Shown here: positions 1 through 7,440 of the stretch, one piece after another
How the letters are laid out: each line of letters starts with the position of its first letter
How positions within the stretch are numbered: the stretch's first letter is position 1
Source: JBCCFX01 sp039029515
GTDB taxonomy: Bacteria; Planctomycetota; Phycisphaerae; Phycisphaerales; SM1A02
Direction of reading: 5' to 3'
Assembly (NCBI GenBank): GCA_039029515.1
Contig: JBCCFX010000037.1
Location: forward strand, 1-23,715
DNA length: 23,715 nt
Notes under the pieces: generated by a model
What the model saw: only the letters and a program-made list of their open reading frames with translations
Database searches by the model: none
Told to the model about the DNA's origin: nothing
Made by a program: the position numbers and the translations under genes

Positions 1-210
1 CTCGGCGTTCATATCGCATCCGACACTTCGCCATGCTCAGTGTCGGCGTGGATTGAACACGGCGGGGGCACAGCCCCCGCCCTACAGGAACTCGGCGTTC
101 TTCGTCGATCCGACACTTTGCCATGCTCAGTGTCGGCGTGGATTGAACACGGCGGTGGCACAGCCCCCGCCCTACAGGATGCAGTGTCGGCGTGGATTGA
201 GCATGGCGGG
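1..210. repeat. 90-bp tandem repeat, two full copies plus a partial third
   Basis: Bases 1-90 and 91-180 are near-identical tandem copies. Apart from about seven differences at positions 11-17 against 101-107, they differ only at single positions. A third, partial copy starts near 183, at the segment AGTGTCGGCGTGGATTGA, and diverges after about 205. Each full copy carries two hairpins. The first pairs CCGACAC with GTGTCGG (20-26 with 40-46, and 110-116 with 130-136). The second is GGCGGGGGC-ACA-GCCCCCGCC in copy 1, with one mismatch in copy 2. The array touches the window edge, so more copies may lie upstream. No convincing gene is present here. Confidence 0.9.
61..81. repeat. perfect 9-bp hairpin inside repeat copy 1
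   Basis: GGCGGGGGC (61-69) pairs perfectly with GCCCCCGCC (73-81) around the loop ACA. The next bases are CTACAGGA. The same arrangement recurs at 151-171 with one mismatch. It resembles REP-type dispersed palindromes. It has no T tract, so it is not a typical terminator. Confidence 0.8.
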
Positions 211-290
211 CTGAAAGCCCACCGTACGAAGTGTGCTGGTGGGTCGCGGTGATTCCGCATTCAAAGAAGCCGGGATCGGCAGAACCCGGC
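205..290. repeat. two further REP-like hairpins
   Basis: GGCGGGCT-GAA-AGCCCACC (205-223) has one mismatch. GCCGGG (269-274) pairs with CCCGGC (285-290) around a 10-base loop. Both are followed by a CGTACGAAG or CCTACGAAG tail, like the CCTACAGGA tail after the hairpins in the 90-bp repeats. They therefore look like diverged members of one hairpin family. Confidence 0.55.
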
Positions 291-300
291 CTACGAAGAG

Positions 301-335
301 CCCACAGCTCATAGCCCATGGCCCAGAGCCCAAAG
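301..335. repeat. degenerate heptamer tandem repeat, five units
   Basis: The sequence reads in sevens as CCCACAG, CTCATAG, CCCATGG, CCCAGAG, CCCAAAG, giving a loose consensus of CYCANRG. The run stops three bases before the dnaN stop codon (338-340 on the plus strand). In dnaN orientation it is the immediate 3' flank of the gene. Confidence 0.6.
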
Positions 336-337
336 CT

Positions 338-1450
338 CTACTGCAAATTCACCGGCATGATCACGTAGGTGAAGTTCGTGCCCGTCTTGATGACGCCAGG
401 CTTGTTCGGTGCTTTCAATTCGATCATCACGTGCGGTTCATCAACCACCTTCAACGCATCGGTGAGATAGCCCGGGTTGAAGCCGATCTCCAGCGGATCG
501 CCATCGTACTTCTCCGCGTCCAGCTGAATCTCCGCTTCGCCCATTTCCGGGGCTCGGCTCGTCAGCGTGAGCTTGTTGTCCGCGAAGCTCATGCGCACGC
601 CGCGCGACTCTTCGTTCGTGAGCAACGCCGCACGTCGAATGGCACTGGTGAGATCGGTCGACGCGAACGTGCCGCGCTTGTCCTGGTCCTTGGGGATGAC
701 ATCTTCGAACGGTGGGAACGCACCTTCGACGAGGTTGCTCGACAGGATCGCCGCGTCCGGACCTTCGCCGACCTTGAAGATGATCTGATTGTCTTCCACC
801 GCGATCTGCACGACCGAATCAGGATTGTTCACCAGACGATTAATCAGGTTCAGCGCCTTGGTCGGGACGATGCAGCGACGTTCGCCGTCACCGGTCTCGC
901 AATCACCCGATGCAATCGCGAGACGACGACCATCGGTCGCGACGAGACGCATGCCGCGCTTCGTGCGATCCATGAGCACGCCGTTGATCGCATACCGGCT
1001 GTGCTCGGCCGCCGCCGCAAACAGCGTGCGGTTGATCAGGCGTTGGAACGCGCCGGACTCAAGCGTGCAGTCGACAGCGATGTCCTCAAACGTGCGGATC
1101 TCCGGCGCTTCGGCCGGGTCGTAGCCGTAGACCTTGAAGTGCGAGTTCGCGCCACGAATGTGCGTGGTGTGTTGTTCGGTTTCGAGGGTGAGCGTGGGAT
1201 CGTCGCAGGCGTGCACGATCTGCTTGAGCTTGTCGGCGGGAAGCAGGGCCTCGCCCTCATCCTGCACCTCGACCTGATCCACGCCCATGCGCAGACCGAC
1301 GTCGAGATCGGTGGCGGCCAGCATCATGATGCCGTCCTTCGCGACCAGTTTGACGCATTGCAGCACCGGGGTCGGCGTTCGGTTCACCACCACACTGCTG
1401 ACGATATTCACCGCATCCTGGAGCGCGGCGCGGTCACAAATCACCTTCAT
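338..1450 (-). CDS. dnaN: DNA polymerase III beta subunit (sliding clamp)
   Basis: This is the ring-shaped clamp that tethers the replicative polymerase to DNA. It is 370 residues, the usual length for the family (about 365-380), and covers all three clamp domains. Recognisable pieces are the N-terminal MKVICDRAALQDAV helix, LVATDGRRLA in the middle domain (a highly conserved clamp motif), and the C-terminal YVIMPVNLQ, matching the family ending YxxMPxxL. The ATG at 1450 has a GAGGA-like Shine-Dalgarno sequence about nine bases upstream. It is divergent from the zinc-ribbon membrane protein gene, so both probably use the 99-bp spacer for promoters. No dnaA or recF is visible beside it here; the upstream neighbour on the replication side is outside the window or absent. 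Confidence 0.97.
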   Translation of the reverse strand: MKVICDRAALQDAVNIVSSVVVNRTPTPVLQCVKLVAKDGIMMLAATDLDVGLRMGVDQVEVQDEGEALLPADKLKQIVHACDDPTLTLETEQHTTHIRGANSHFKVYGYDPAEAPEIRTFEDIAVDCTLESGAFQRLINRTLFAAAAEHSRYAINGVLMDRTKRGMRLVATDGRRLAIASGDCETGDGERRCIVPTKALNLINRLVNNPDSVVQIAVEDNQIIFKVGEGPDAAILSSNLVEGAFPPFEDVIPKDQDKRGTFASTDLTSAIRRAALLTNEESRGVRMSFADNKLTLTSRAPEMGEAEIQLDAEKYDGDPLEIGFNPGYLTDALKVVDEPHVMIELKAPNKPGVIKTGTNFTYVIMPVNLQ

Positions 1451-1549
1451 CTCGGCACATCCTCACGTGATTCCACGATATCAAGGGGGTAGTGTACCAC
1501 CGCCCGAACGTGACATGGCTCGAACGCCATCCACCGTTCGTTTTCCGCT

Positions 1550-2383
1550 GTGCACGATTCATCCACCAGTCATCCCGATGCCCCAGAGACGCCGCTCGCC
1601 GTGCCGGCCTGTCCGTGGTGCGGCTACGACCGCACGCATCAGGCCTTCGACGAGGCCTGTCCCGAGTGCGGCGAAGCGCCCGCCGGCGTGTTTGAGGACG
1701 ATGCGCCGTTCGACCTCCGCTACGCCGGCATGATGCTGTCCGCAGCGCGAATGATGGTGTACATGCCCCTGATCTGCGTGGTCCTGACGCCATGCGTGCT
1801 CGGAGCGCTCTTCACCGGCGCCGGTATCAACGGAGGCACGTGGGTGGCAGTCGCCATCATCGGGCCCGCAGTGCTGTCATCCATGCTCGCGACGCTCGCG
1901 TTCATCGTGGTCGCAGACCTCTTTGTGCGCCGCCTTACGGTCTGGTTGGGCTTCACCGCGCTGCTCGTGGCCGCAGCGATCATCATCGCCGCCGTCCGAA
2001 ACGCGATCAGCGCACCGACGGCCGATCTCGTCATCATCATCATTCCATCGTTCCTGCTGCTTGCACCGACCGCGCAGATCTGGCGCCTTGCCCATCGATT
2101 TCACTTTGAATCGTGGCGCCACTGGTCGGGCATCGCCCTGCTAATCGGGGCGGCAGGAAGCGTCATCATTCTTGCGTCCGCAGCGTACGGGTTGATCGCG
2201 TTACAGCGGACGCAGATCGGCAGCCTCACCACGGTTGTAACCGTGGGGCTGTCGCTGAACTTCATTGGTGTGTGGCTGTCGATGCTGATGGTCAGCCGCC
2301 ATCTGAACCCGCTGTCCGAACTGGCGCGCGAGCTTGGTTTCGCGGACACCGCGGCGGATGAGATCGGACCGGGCTTTGATTGA
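1550..2383 (+). CDS. zinc-ribbon multi-pass membrane protein, unknown function
   Basis: This protein has 277 residues. Its cytosolic N-terminus carries a four-cysteine zinc ribbon (Cys21, Cys24, Cys37, Cys40; CPWCGYDRTHQAFDEACPEC). About six hydrophobic helices follow, near residues 67-90, 99-125, 131-150, 158-175, 193-213 and 228-248. The CPxCGYD-type ribbon fused to membrane helices is a common planctomycete architecture, but I know of no assigned function. The start is a GTG at 1550. No good ribosome binding site is visible, but it is the last start before the ribbon. The gene is divergent from dnaN and convergent with the CBM48 gene 15 bp downstream. Confidence 0.8.
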   Translation: MHDSSTSHPDAPETPLAVPACPWCGYDRTHQAFDEACPECGEAPAGVFEDDAPFDLRYAGMMLSAARMMVYMPLICVVLTPCVLGALFTGAGINGGTWVAVAIIGPAVLSSMLATLAFIVVADLFVRRLTVWLGFTALLVAAAIIIAAVRNAISAPTADLVIIIIPSFLLLAPTAQIWRLAHRFHFESWRHWSGIALLIGAAGSVIILASAAYGLIALQRTQIGSLTTVVTVGLSLNFIGVWLSMLMVSRHLNPLSELARELGFADTAADEIGPGFD

Positions 2384-2398
2384 CGGAGCGTCGGTGCT

Positions 2399-2710
2399 TC
2401 ACGCCGCGATCGTATCTGGCTCGATCGATGGCGGCGGGCACCACAGTCGGCTCATCATGCGGCCTTCGGCGGTCTTCACGGTGCCGTGAGCATCGCTGTC
2501 CAGAAGCCATTGGTCCCCGTTGACGAGGTACCCGAAGACGTATTCACCGCCGTCGAGCTGCACACGGATCGTCCATCGGCAGGCGGAAATCCGCTGCATG
2601 GGCAGATGCTGGTCATGATAGCCGGCGAACCGGCCCACCAGAACGACGTCCTCCGCATCCGGGAGGTCGATCGTGAAGCACACCTGTCCGCCCGATTCGA
2701 GACTGATCAT
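2399..2710 (-). CDS. stand-alone glycogen-binding (CBM48/AMPK-beta-like) domain protein
   Basis: The 103 residues consist of little more than one carbohydrate-binding module of the CBM48 / AMPK-beta glycogen-binding type. The family pattern can be followed: a beta strand ending in VVLVGRFAGY (family: V.L.G.FN.W), then LPMQR (family: PM.R), a tryptophan strand (CRWTIRV), LDGGEYVFGYLVNGDQWLLD (family: L..G.Y.Y.F.VDG.W..D) and a short tail. Trp46 and Trp68 may stack on glucan rings. The usual FNxW tryptophan is replaced by Tyr31 in FAGY. There is no catalytic domain and no signal peptide, so it probably acts in the cytoplasm on glycogen or as part of a complex. The exact partner is unknown. It is divergent from the exported-protein gene at 2815. 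Confidence 0.8.
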   Translation of the reverse strand: MISLESGGQVCFTIDLPDAEDVVLVGRFAGYHDQHLPMQRISACRWTIRVQLDGGEYVFGYLVNGDQWLLDSDAHGTVKTAEGRMMSRLWCPPPSIEPDTIAA

Positions 2711-2814
2711 CGTGATCTCAACCCTCCGTCAGCGGTTGGTGCTGACGACGCTCCGATAAACTCATTGGGAATTGCGAGCCGGATCATTCGACCGATTCGC
2801 AATGCCCGACCATC

Positions 2815-4581
2815 ATGGTGATCATGAATGTGGTGAAGGCAACGACTGCACAGGTACTTTCGGTTGAGCGGCGACGCGCCTTGATCGTCGGGGCGCGCAT
2901 TCGCGCATCGCTCGTCAGTTTTCTGTTGATCATGGTGTGCGCATCGTCAGCGCACGCGCAATTCGTTCGCGCGGTCACGCGGAATCCCATCGCGCCGCGC
3001 GGGACATCGCTCGCAATACCGGTCGTTGTCGACGTCAACAAACCGTTGCCCGCACGCATCGATCTGCGCCTCGACGACGGGCGACGTCTCGAGGGACGAC
3101 TGGCGGTCATTACCGCGCAACCTGCGACCTCCGAACGACGATGGACCGACAACCCGCGCCAACTTGCGATTCGAGCGATCCGCGACGGCGAGTCGTTTGC
3201 GTCCACATCAAGCCGGTTCCTGCTCCTGGCACCGCTTCCCATGGATGCGGAGGGTCCGATTCGACTCGGTTCACAGACGCTCGAGCCGCTTTGGGTTGAT
3301 CCGCCGCCACTGCCGGACGGTCCGCCCATGCCAATCGAGGCGCGACCTGACCGACCGGACCCGATTTCGCCCTTCACCTACTGGCGATGGGTCCTGCTGG
3401 CCGACCGGCTCCGTCTTGCCGCACCTGATACGTCGCATCTCGACACGATTGGCGGTCTGTGGGCTCGACATGAAGCCGCCCTCTGGCAATGGTCGTTGAA
3501 TCGCCTCGGGGAAGAGCATCCAGGGGTCGCCAACGCCTGCCGTGACCTCCTGACACACGTCAGCACGGATGACGACGTCGCGTTCGCCGCCTGGCTCGCA
3601 CAGCCCGAACAAACCACGGAACTGCTGGAACTCATGGTGGATCAGGAACGTGCGATCAACCGGATCGCACGGGATGTGCTCGCCTGGACCGATGGCGTCG
3701 ATCCGATCTTCATGTGGCCAGAGGATGATGGTCCTTCCGTCGTGCGGATCGCGATCGTCAATCCCACGCCTCGCGCAACGACTGCGCGGATTCGTTGGGC
3801 AAGCGAACGCGAAGGCGTACCGCTGGCGATCGAACTTCAACCGCTCTCGATGACGTCCTTTGAGATTCGTCGGCCGGTCCAGCCCGGCCGCGGTGTCGTC
3901 GATACCGGACCTGACCCCGCCACGCAGGGCGAGGTGCTGCTCGTCAGCGTCGATGGGCGCGAACGTCGGGTCGGATTCGCGCCGCGTCGGATCGAGGTCG
4001 CGCCGCCGGGCGTGTATATCGCACCATTCCGTCCGCCGCTGACGCTTGCCGAGGTTCAGGACGGTCGTCAGCGCGAACTCGCATCAACGCACCGCACGGG
4101 CATGCATCTGCGTCGGGCCTATCGGCGCTGGGAGCTTTTCATTGAGTGCGAGCGACCGTTCATATCGCGCGGCGATGATCGAGCGTTGGAGAAGGTCCGC
4201 GAACCTTCGCGCATCACTGGGCTGGAAACCGTGACGGTCGACATCGAAACGCCGGCGCTCGACGGGACCGATCGCGTTCGTCGGCATGTTCTGACGGTCC
4301 CCGAGACGGGGTGGCATCGTGTGTACGACGGTGGACAGGATGGCACGCTGCGCATTCACCGTCGTGACCAGGTCAGCGATGCGCGCTGGTCGTGTCGACT
4401 GGTGTTGCCGGAGACATGGCTCAGCCCCACCGCTGGCGCGCCGACGCGCATCCGCGTGGTTCGTACGCACGCTGACACATCGGCGACGGAGTCAACATCG
4501 CTGCCGACGGCGCCGTGGCGCGATGCGACATCGCGATGGTCCTTTGATCTGACGACATGGGCCGATCTGCCGAAGCAGTAA
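2815..4581 (+). CDS. large exported protein of unknown function
   Basis: I do not recognise a family. The protein has up to 588 residues. A basic n-region (RRRALIVGARIR) precedes a hydrophobic stretch ending in ASSAHA-QF, a good type I signal peptidase site after about residue 48, so it should be exported to the periplasm or cell surface. The mature part is rich in Arg, Pro and Thr, has short beta-strand-like stretches, and has no transmembrane helix, cysteine cluster or dockerin tail. The signal peptide starts unusually deep, so translation may begin later than the ATG at 2815; the Met at 2824 is another option. The gene is convergent with gmd, with only 10 bp between the ends. I cannot propose an enzymatic role. 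Confidence 0.75.
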   Translation: MVIMNVVKATTAQVLSVERRRALIVGARIRASLVSFLLIMVCASSAHAQFVRAVTRNPIAPRGTSLAIPVVVDVNKPLPARIDLRLDDGRRLEGRLAVITAQPATSERRWTDNPRQLAIRAIRDGESFASTSSRFLLLAPLPMDAEGPIRLGSQTLEPLWVDPPPLPDGPPMPIEARPDRPDPISPFTYWRWVLLADRLRLAAPDTSHLDTIGGLWARHEAALWQWSLNRLGEEHPGVANACRDLLTHVSTDDDVAFAAWLAQPEQTTELLELMVDQERAINRIARDVLAWTDGVDPIFMWPEDDGPSVVRIAIVNPTPRATTARIRWASEREGVPLAIELQPLSMTSFEIRRPVQPGRGVVDTGPDPATQGEVLLVSVDGRERRVGFAPRRIEVAPPGVYIAPFRPPLTLAEVQDGRQRELASTHRTGMHLRRAYRRWELFIECERPFISRGDDRALEKVREPSRITGLETVTVDIETPALDGTDRVRRHVLTVPETGWHRVYDGGQDGTLRIHRRDQVSDARWSCRLVLPETWLSPTAGAPTRIRVVRTHADTSATESTSLPTAPWRDATSRWSFDLTTWADLPKQ

Positions 4582-4591
4582 CCGTTCGCGT

Positions 4592-5653
4592 TTACTGATC
4601 GTGTCCTGTGAGGGCAGGCATCTCGTGGCCGGCATCGCGCAGGGTGCGTTCTCGTCGAGCGTGTTCGAGATCCGCTTCGACCATCATTCGCGCGAGCTCT
4701 TCAACGGATGTAGTTGCTTCCCAGTCGAGCTTTTCCTTCGCCTTCGACGGATCGCCCAGCAGCTGGTCGACTTCCGCGGGGCGGAAATACCGCGGGTCAA
4801 TCTCCACGAAGTCCTTCGGATCAAGGTCCAGTGCGCTGAACGCGAGATCGCAGAAGTCCTGAACGGAGATCATCTTCCCGGTCGCCACGACGTAGTCATC
4901 CGGCTCATCCTGCTGCAGCATCCGCCACATCGCCTCGACGTAATCGCCCGCGTAACCCCAGTCACGCTGTGATGACAGGTTGCCGAGGTAGAGCTTCTTC
5001 TGCAGGCCAAGTTTGATGCGACCGACTGCGCGGGTGATCTTGCGCGTCACGAACGTCTCGCCGCGGCGCGGTGATTCATGATTGAACAGAATCCCCGAGC
5101 TCGCGTGCATGTTGTACGACTCGCGATAGTTCACGGTCGCCCAGTGCGCAAACACCTTGCCGCATGCGTACGGCGAACGCGGATAGAACGGCGTCGACTC
5201 GCGCTGTGGTACTTCCTGCACGAGGCCGAACATCTCCGATGAACTCGCCTGGTAGTAGCGCACCTGGTCGCCGGTCAGTTCCTGATAGTCGCGGATCGCT
5301 TCGAGCAATTTGATCGCGCCCATCGCCACGACATCGCACGTGTAGATCGGCATGTCGAACGACACGCGCACGTGACTCTGCGCGCCAAGGTTGTAGACCT
5401 CGTGCGGCTTAACCTTGTGGATGAGTCTGGTCAGGTCGTTGGCGTCGGTCAGATCGCCGTAGTGCAGGAACAGTCGTGCGCCGCTGTCATGTGGATCCTG
5501 ATAGATGTGATCCAGGCGCTGCGTGTTGAAGCTCGACGACCGGCGGATGATGCCGTGCACTTCGTAGCCTTTGCTCAGCAGCAGTTCAGCAAGATAGCTG
5601 CCGTCCTGCCCGGTGATGCCTGTAATCAGCGCTCGCTTGTTCGTCGTGCTCAT
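4592..5653 (-). CDS. gmd: GDP-mannose 4,6-dehydratase
   Basis: This short-chain dehydrogenase converts GDP-D-mannose to GDP-4-keto-6-deoxy-D-mannose using bound NADP, the first step toward GDP-L-fucose. Its 353 residues match the family length. The nucleotide-binding loop is TGITGQDG (11-18), followed by the Arg-rich RRSSSFNTQRLDH segment diagnostic of Gmd. The active site has ASSSEMFG (136-143) and YACGK (Tyr162, Lys166, the YxxxK pair). FNHESPRRGETFVTRKI is another Gmd signature. The cysteine inside YxxxK is unusual, but the catalytic residues are intact. The product of the divergent fcl gene uses its product directly. In many genomes the two are co-transcribed; here they are back to back over a 253-bp spacer. 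Confidence 0.97.
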   Translation of the reverse strand: MSTTNKRALITGITGQDGSYLAELLLSKGYEVHGIIRRSSSFNTQRLDHIYQDPHDSGARLFLHYGDLTDANDLTRLIHKVKPHEVYNLGAQSHVRVSFDMPIYTCDVVAMGAIKLLEAIRDYQELTGDQVRYYQASSSEMFGLVQEVPQRESTPFYPRSPYACGKVFAHWATVNYRESYNMHASSGILFNHESPRRGETFVTRKITRAVGRIKLGLQKKLYLGNLSSQRDWGYAGDYVEAMWRMLQQDEPDDYVVATGKMISVQDFCDLAFSALDLDPKDFVEIDPRYFRPAEVDQLLGDPSKAKEKLDWEATTSVEELARMMVEADLEHARRERTLRDAGHEMPALTGHDQ

Positions 5654-5789
5654 CGTCCTGTCCGTCTTCAGTCGACCCGTCGGGTCGGGGTCCGTGGGGG
5701 TGCGTTAGGGGAACTCGTGGGATCTACTCTTGGTCGGCGACTCGGCCGACGAACTGAATCACTACAACGCCACCCGAACAACTTGGGTT

Positions 5790-5812
5790 CCCCGGAATCC
5801 CTGATTCCGGGG
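5790..5812. repeat. perfect 10-bp hairpin between gmd and fcl
   Basis: CCCCGGAATC (5790-5799) pairs perfectly with GATTCCGGGG (5803-5812) around the loop CCT. It lies between two divergent genes, so a shared terminator makes no sense. It is either in the fcl 5' leader or a dispersed palindrome. Confidence 0.7.
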
Positions 5813-5890
5813 CGGAATGGCGAATTGTCGATGCGTCTGCCTTGCGGACTGGTCGCACCGGTCCGGATCGACGATGATGCCACGCCGAAC

Positions 5891-5897
5891 GGAGGAG
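5891..5897 (+). promoter_or_regulatory. Shine-Dalgarno sequence deciding the fcl start
   Basis: GGAGGAG lies nine bases before the ATG at 5907. It supports that start over an in-frame ATG 90 bp upstream (5817), whose extra residues (rich in Cys, Arg and Ser) have no match to the family N-terminus. Confidence 0.85.
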
Positions 5898-5906
5898 TGT
5901 AGCGGA

Positions 5907-6878
5907 ATGCCCACCGATCTGAGCAGCAAAAGGGTTCTCGTCACCGGCGGAGCCGGCTTTCTCGGACGATTCGTCTGCGAACGTCTGCGTCTGCGCGGCT
6001 GCACGGACATCCTCGTCCCTCGTCGTGCCGACTATGACCTCACGCGAGAAGCGGACGTCGTGCGCGTGTACGCCGACATGAAGCCGGACGTGGTCCTGCA
6101 CCTCGCCGCGGAAGTCGGCGGCATCGGCGCGAACATGGAGAACCCGGGGCGGTACTTCTACGCCAACATGGCCATGGCGCTGCATCTCATTGAGCACGCA
6201 CGACTGCAGGACATCGAGAAATTCGTCCAGGTCGGGACCATCTGCGCCTATCCCAAGTTCACACCCGTTCCATTCCGTGAAGAAGAACTCTGGAACGGCT
6301 ACCCCGAAGAAACCAACGCGCCGTACGGCGTCGCCAAGAAAGCCGCGATGGTCATGCTGGACGGCTACCAGCGTCAGTACGGTCTGGCTTCGTCATTCGT
6401 GCTGCCTGTCAACCTCTACGGTCCATACGACAACTTCGATCTCCAGACCTCACACGTGATCCCCGCGCTCATTCGAAAGTGCATCGCCGCACGCGACGCC
6501 AATGCAGATCACATCATGTGCTGGGGAACAGGCGTCGCCAGCCGGGAGTTCTTGTACGTCGACGATGCGGCGGAGGGCATTCTTCGTGCCGCTGAAGCGA
6601 TGGATGATCCGACGCCCATCAACCTCGGGACGAACATGGAGATCACCATCAAGGATCTCGTGGAGCTGATCGCAAAGCTAACGTCATTCGAGGGCGAGAT
6701 TCGCTGGGACGACACGAAACCCGACGGTCAGCCGCGACGGTGTCTTGACACTGACCGCGCTCGCGATCTGCTGAAGTGGACCGCGCCGACATCGTTTGAG
6801 ACGGGTCTGCGTCAGACGATTGAATGGTGGGAATCCGAAGGCAAGCAACTCGTCGAGAGCGTTGCCGCGTCGGAGTGA
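5907..6878 (+). CDS. fcl: GDP-L-fucose synthase
   Basis: This bifunctional epimerase-reductase turns GDP-4-keto-6-deoxymannose into GDP-L-fucose with NADPH. From the ATG at 5907 it has 323 residues, as usual for the family. It shows the Rossmann loop TGGAGFLG (13-20), the signature VGTICAYPKF (109-118; the family usually has GSSCIYPK, so the active-site Ser is Thr111 here), TNAPYGVAKKA with Tyr140 and Lys144 as the YxxxK pair, and VNLYGPYDNFD. The C-terminal part has the expected W(D)DTKPDGQPRR stretch. It works directly after Gmd, encoded divergently. The 3' end stops three bases short of fliS on the opposite strand. GDP-L-fucose would feed surface polysaccharide or glycoprotein synthesis; the glycosyltransferase is not in the window. 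Confidence 0.95.
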   Translation: MPTDLSSKRVLVTGGAGFLGRFVCERLRLRGCTDILVPRRADYDLTREADVVRVYADMKPDVVLHLAAEVGGIGANMENPGRYFYANMAMALHLIEHARLQDIEKFVQVGTICAYPKFTPVPFREEELWNGYPEETNAPYGVAKKAAMVMLDGYQRQYGLASSFVLPVNLYGPYDNFDLQTSHVIPALIRKCIAARDANADHIMCWGTGVASREFLYVDDAAEGILRAAEAMDDPTPINLGTNMEITIKDLVELIAKLTSFEGEIRWDDTKPDGQPRRCLDTDRARDLLKWTAPTSFETGLRQTIEWWESEGKQLVESVAASE

Positions 6879-6881
6879 CCG

Positions 6882-7307
6882 TCAGCCGGAAACGTTCAGG
6901 CTTGCCAGCGGCTCGGCGTCAGATGTTGTCGTGGACTTGTCCATCAGCAGCACCCACGTTTCGCGTTCATACCGCAGCAGTTCGAGCGCCTCATCGAGCA
7001 GCGTCACATCACGTTCCGTGCTGGCGCGCACGAGGCGACCATAGATGAACGTGTACAGGCCCGAGAGCTTCTCACACAGCTCCGGCGACACTTCCGGTCG
7101 AAGACCGTTGATGAGTTCCATGACGATGTTCTGGCACTTGATCGTCGCGTCGTACAGGGCTTCGAAGTCGCTCTCCTGGAGCGCGACCTTCGCCTGCTCA
7201 CCGAATTTCAGCGCGCCATCAAAGAGCATGAGACGCAGTTCGGCGGGATTGGCGGTCATCACCTGCGTGCGCAGGTACGCATTGGCCTGATTGGACGGCA
7301 TGGTCAT
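6882..7307 (-). CDS. fliS: flagellar secretion chaperone FliS
   Basis: FliS binds the C-terminus of flagellin in the cytoplasm and keeps it unfolded for export by the flagellar type III system. The family hallmark is clear near the N-terminus: NAYLRTQVMTANPAELRLML, then FDGALKFGEQA. The rest is helical, with C-terminal LLRYERETWVLLMD. I chose the ATG at 7307 (141 residues, normal length). An ATG at 7301 and an in-frame TTG at 7349 are possible, and none has a strong ribosome binding site. It follows fliD on the same strand after about 130 bp, the usual fliD-fliS order, so it is probably one flagellar transcription unit. The tail after the last helix is short and polar. Confidence 0.92.
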   Translation of the reverse strand: MTMPSNQANAYLRTQVMTANPAELRLMLFDGALKFGEQAKVALQESDFEALYDATIKCQNIVMELINGLRPEVSPELCEKLSGLYTFIYGRLVRASTERDVTLLDEALELLRYERETWVLLMDKSTTTSDAEPLASLNVSG

Positions 7308-7440
7308 AAGGTTCACTATCGGTCGCTCGATCCCGAGACCGTTGTCCAACTTTCCGATTCAATCCGGGGTTTCGTATGACTCGTCACGGCGCGACCGATA
7401 ACCATCGCAATGGCGCAACATCCGCCGTTGATCAGCCCAA

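Noticed and set aside
39..200. CRISPR-like repeat, because GTGGATTGAAC resembles the end of some CRISPR repeats
   Set aside because: The copies are 90 bp apart and the spacers between them are nearly identical to each other. There are only two and a half copies and no cas gene. It is a tandem repeat, not a CRISPR array.
9..260. Short reading frames on both strands over the tandem repeat
   Set aside because: They simply translate the repeat, have no ribosome binding site, and overlap each other on opposite strands.
233..1492. Long plus-strand frame of 419 codons opposite dnaN
   Set aside because: It mirrors the codon structure of dnaN, is rich in Arg and His as antisense frames in GC-rich DNA usually are, and matches no family.
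5790..5812. Rho-independent terminator
   Set aside because: It lies upstream of both divergent genes and has no T tract on either side.
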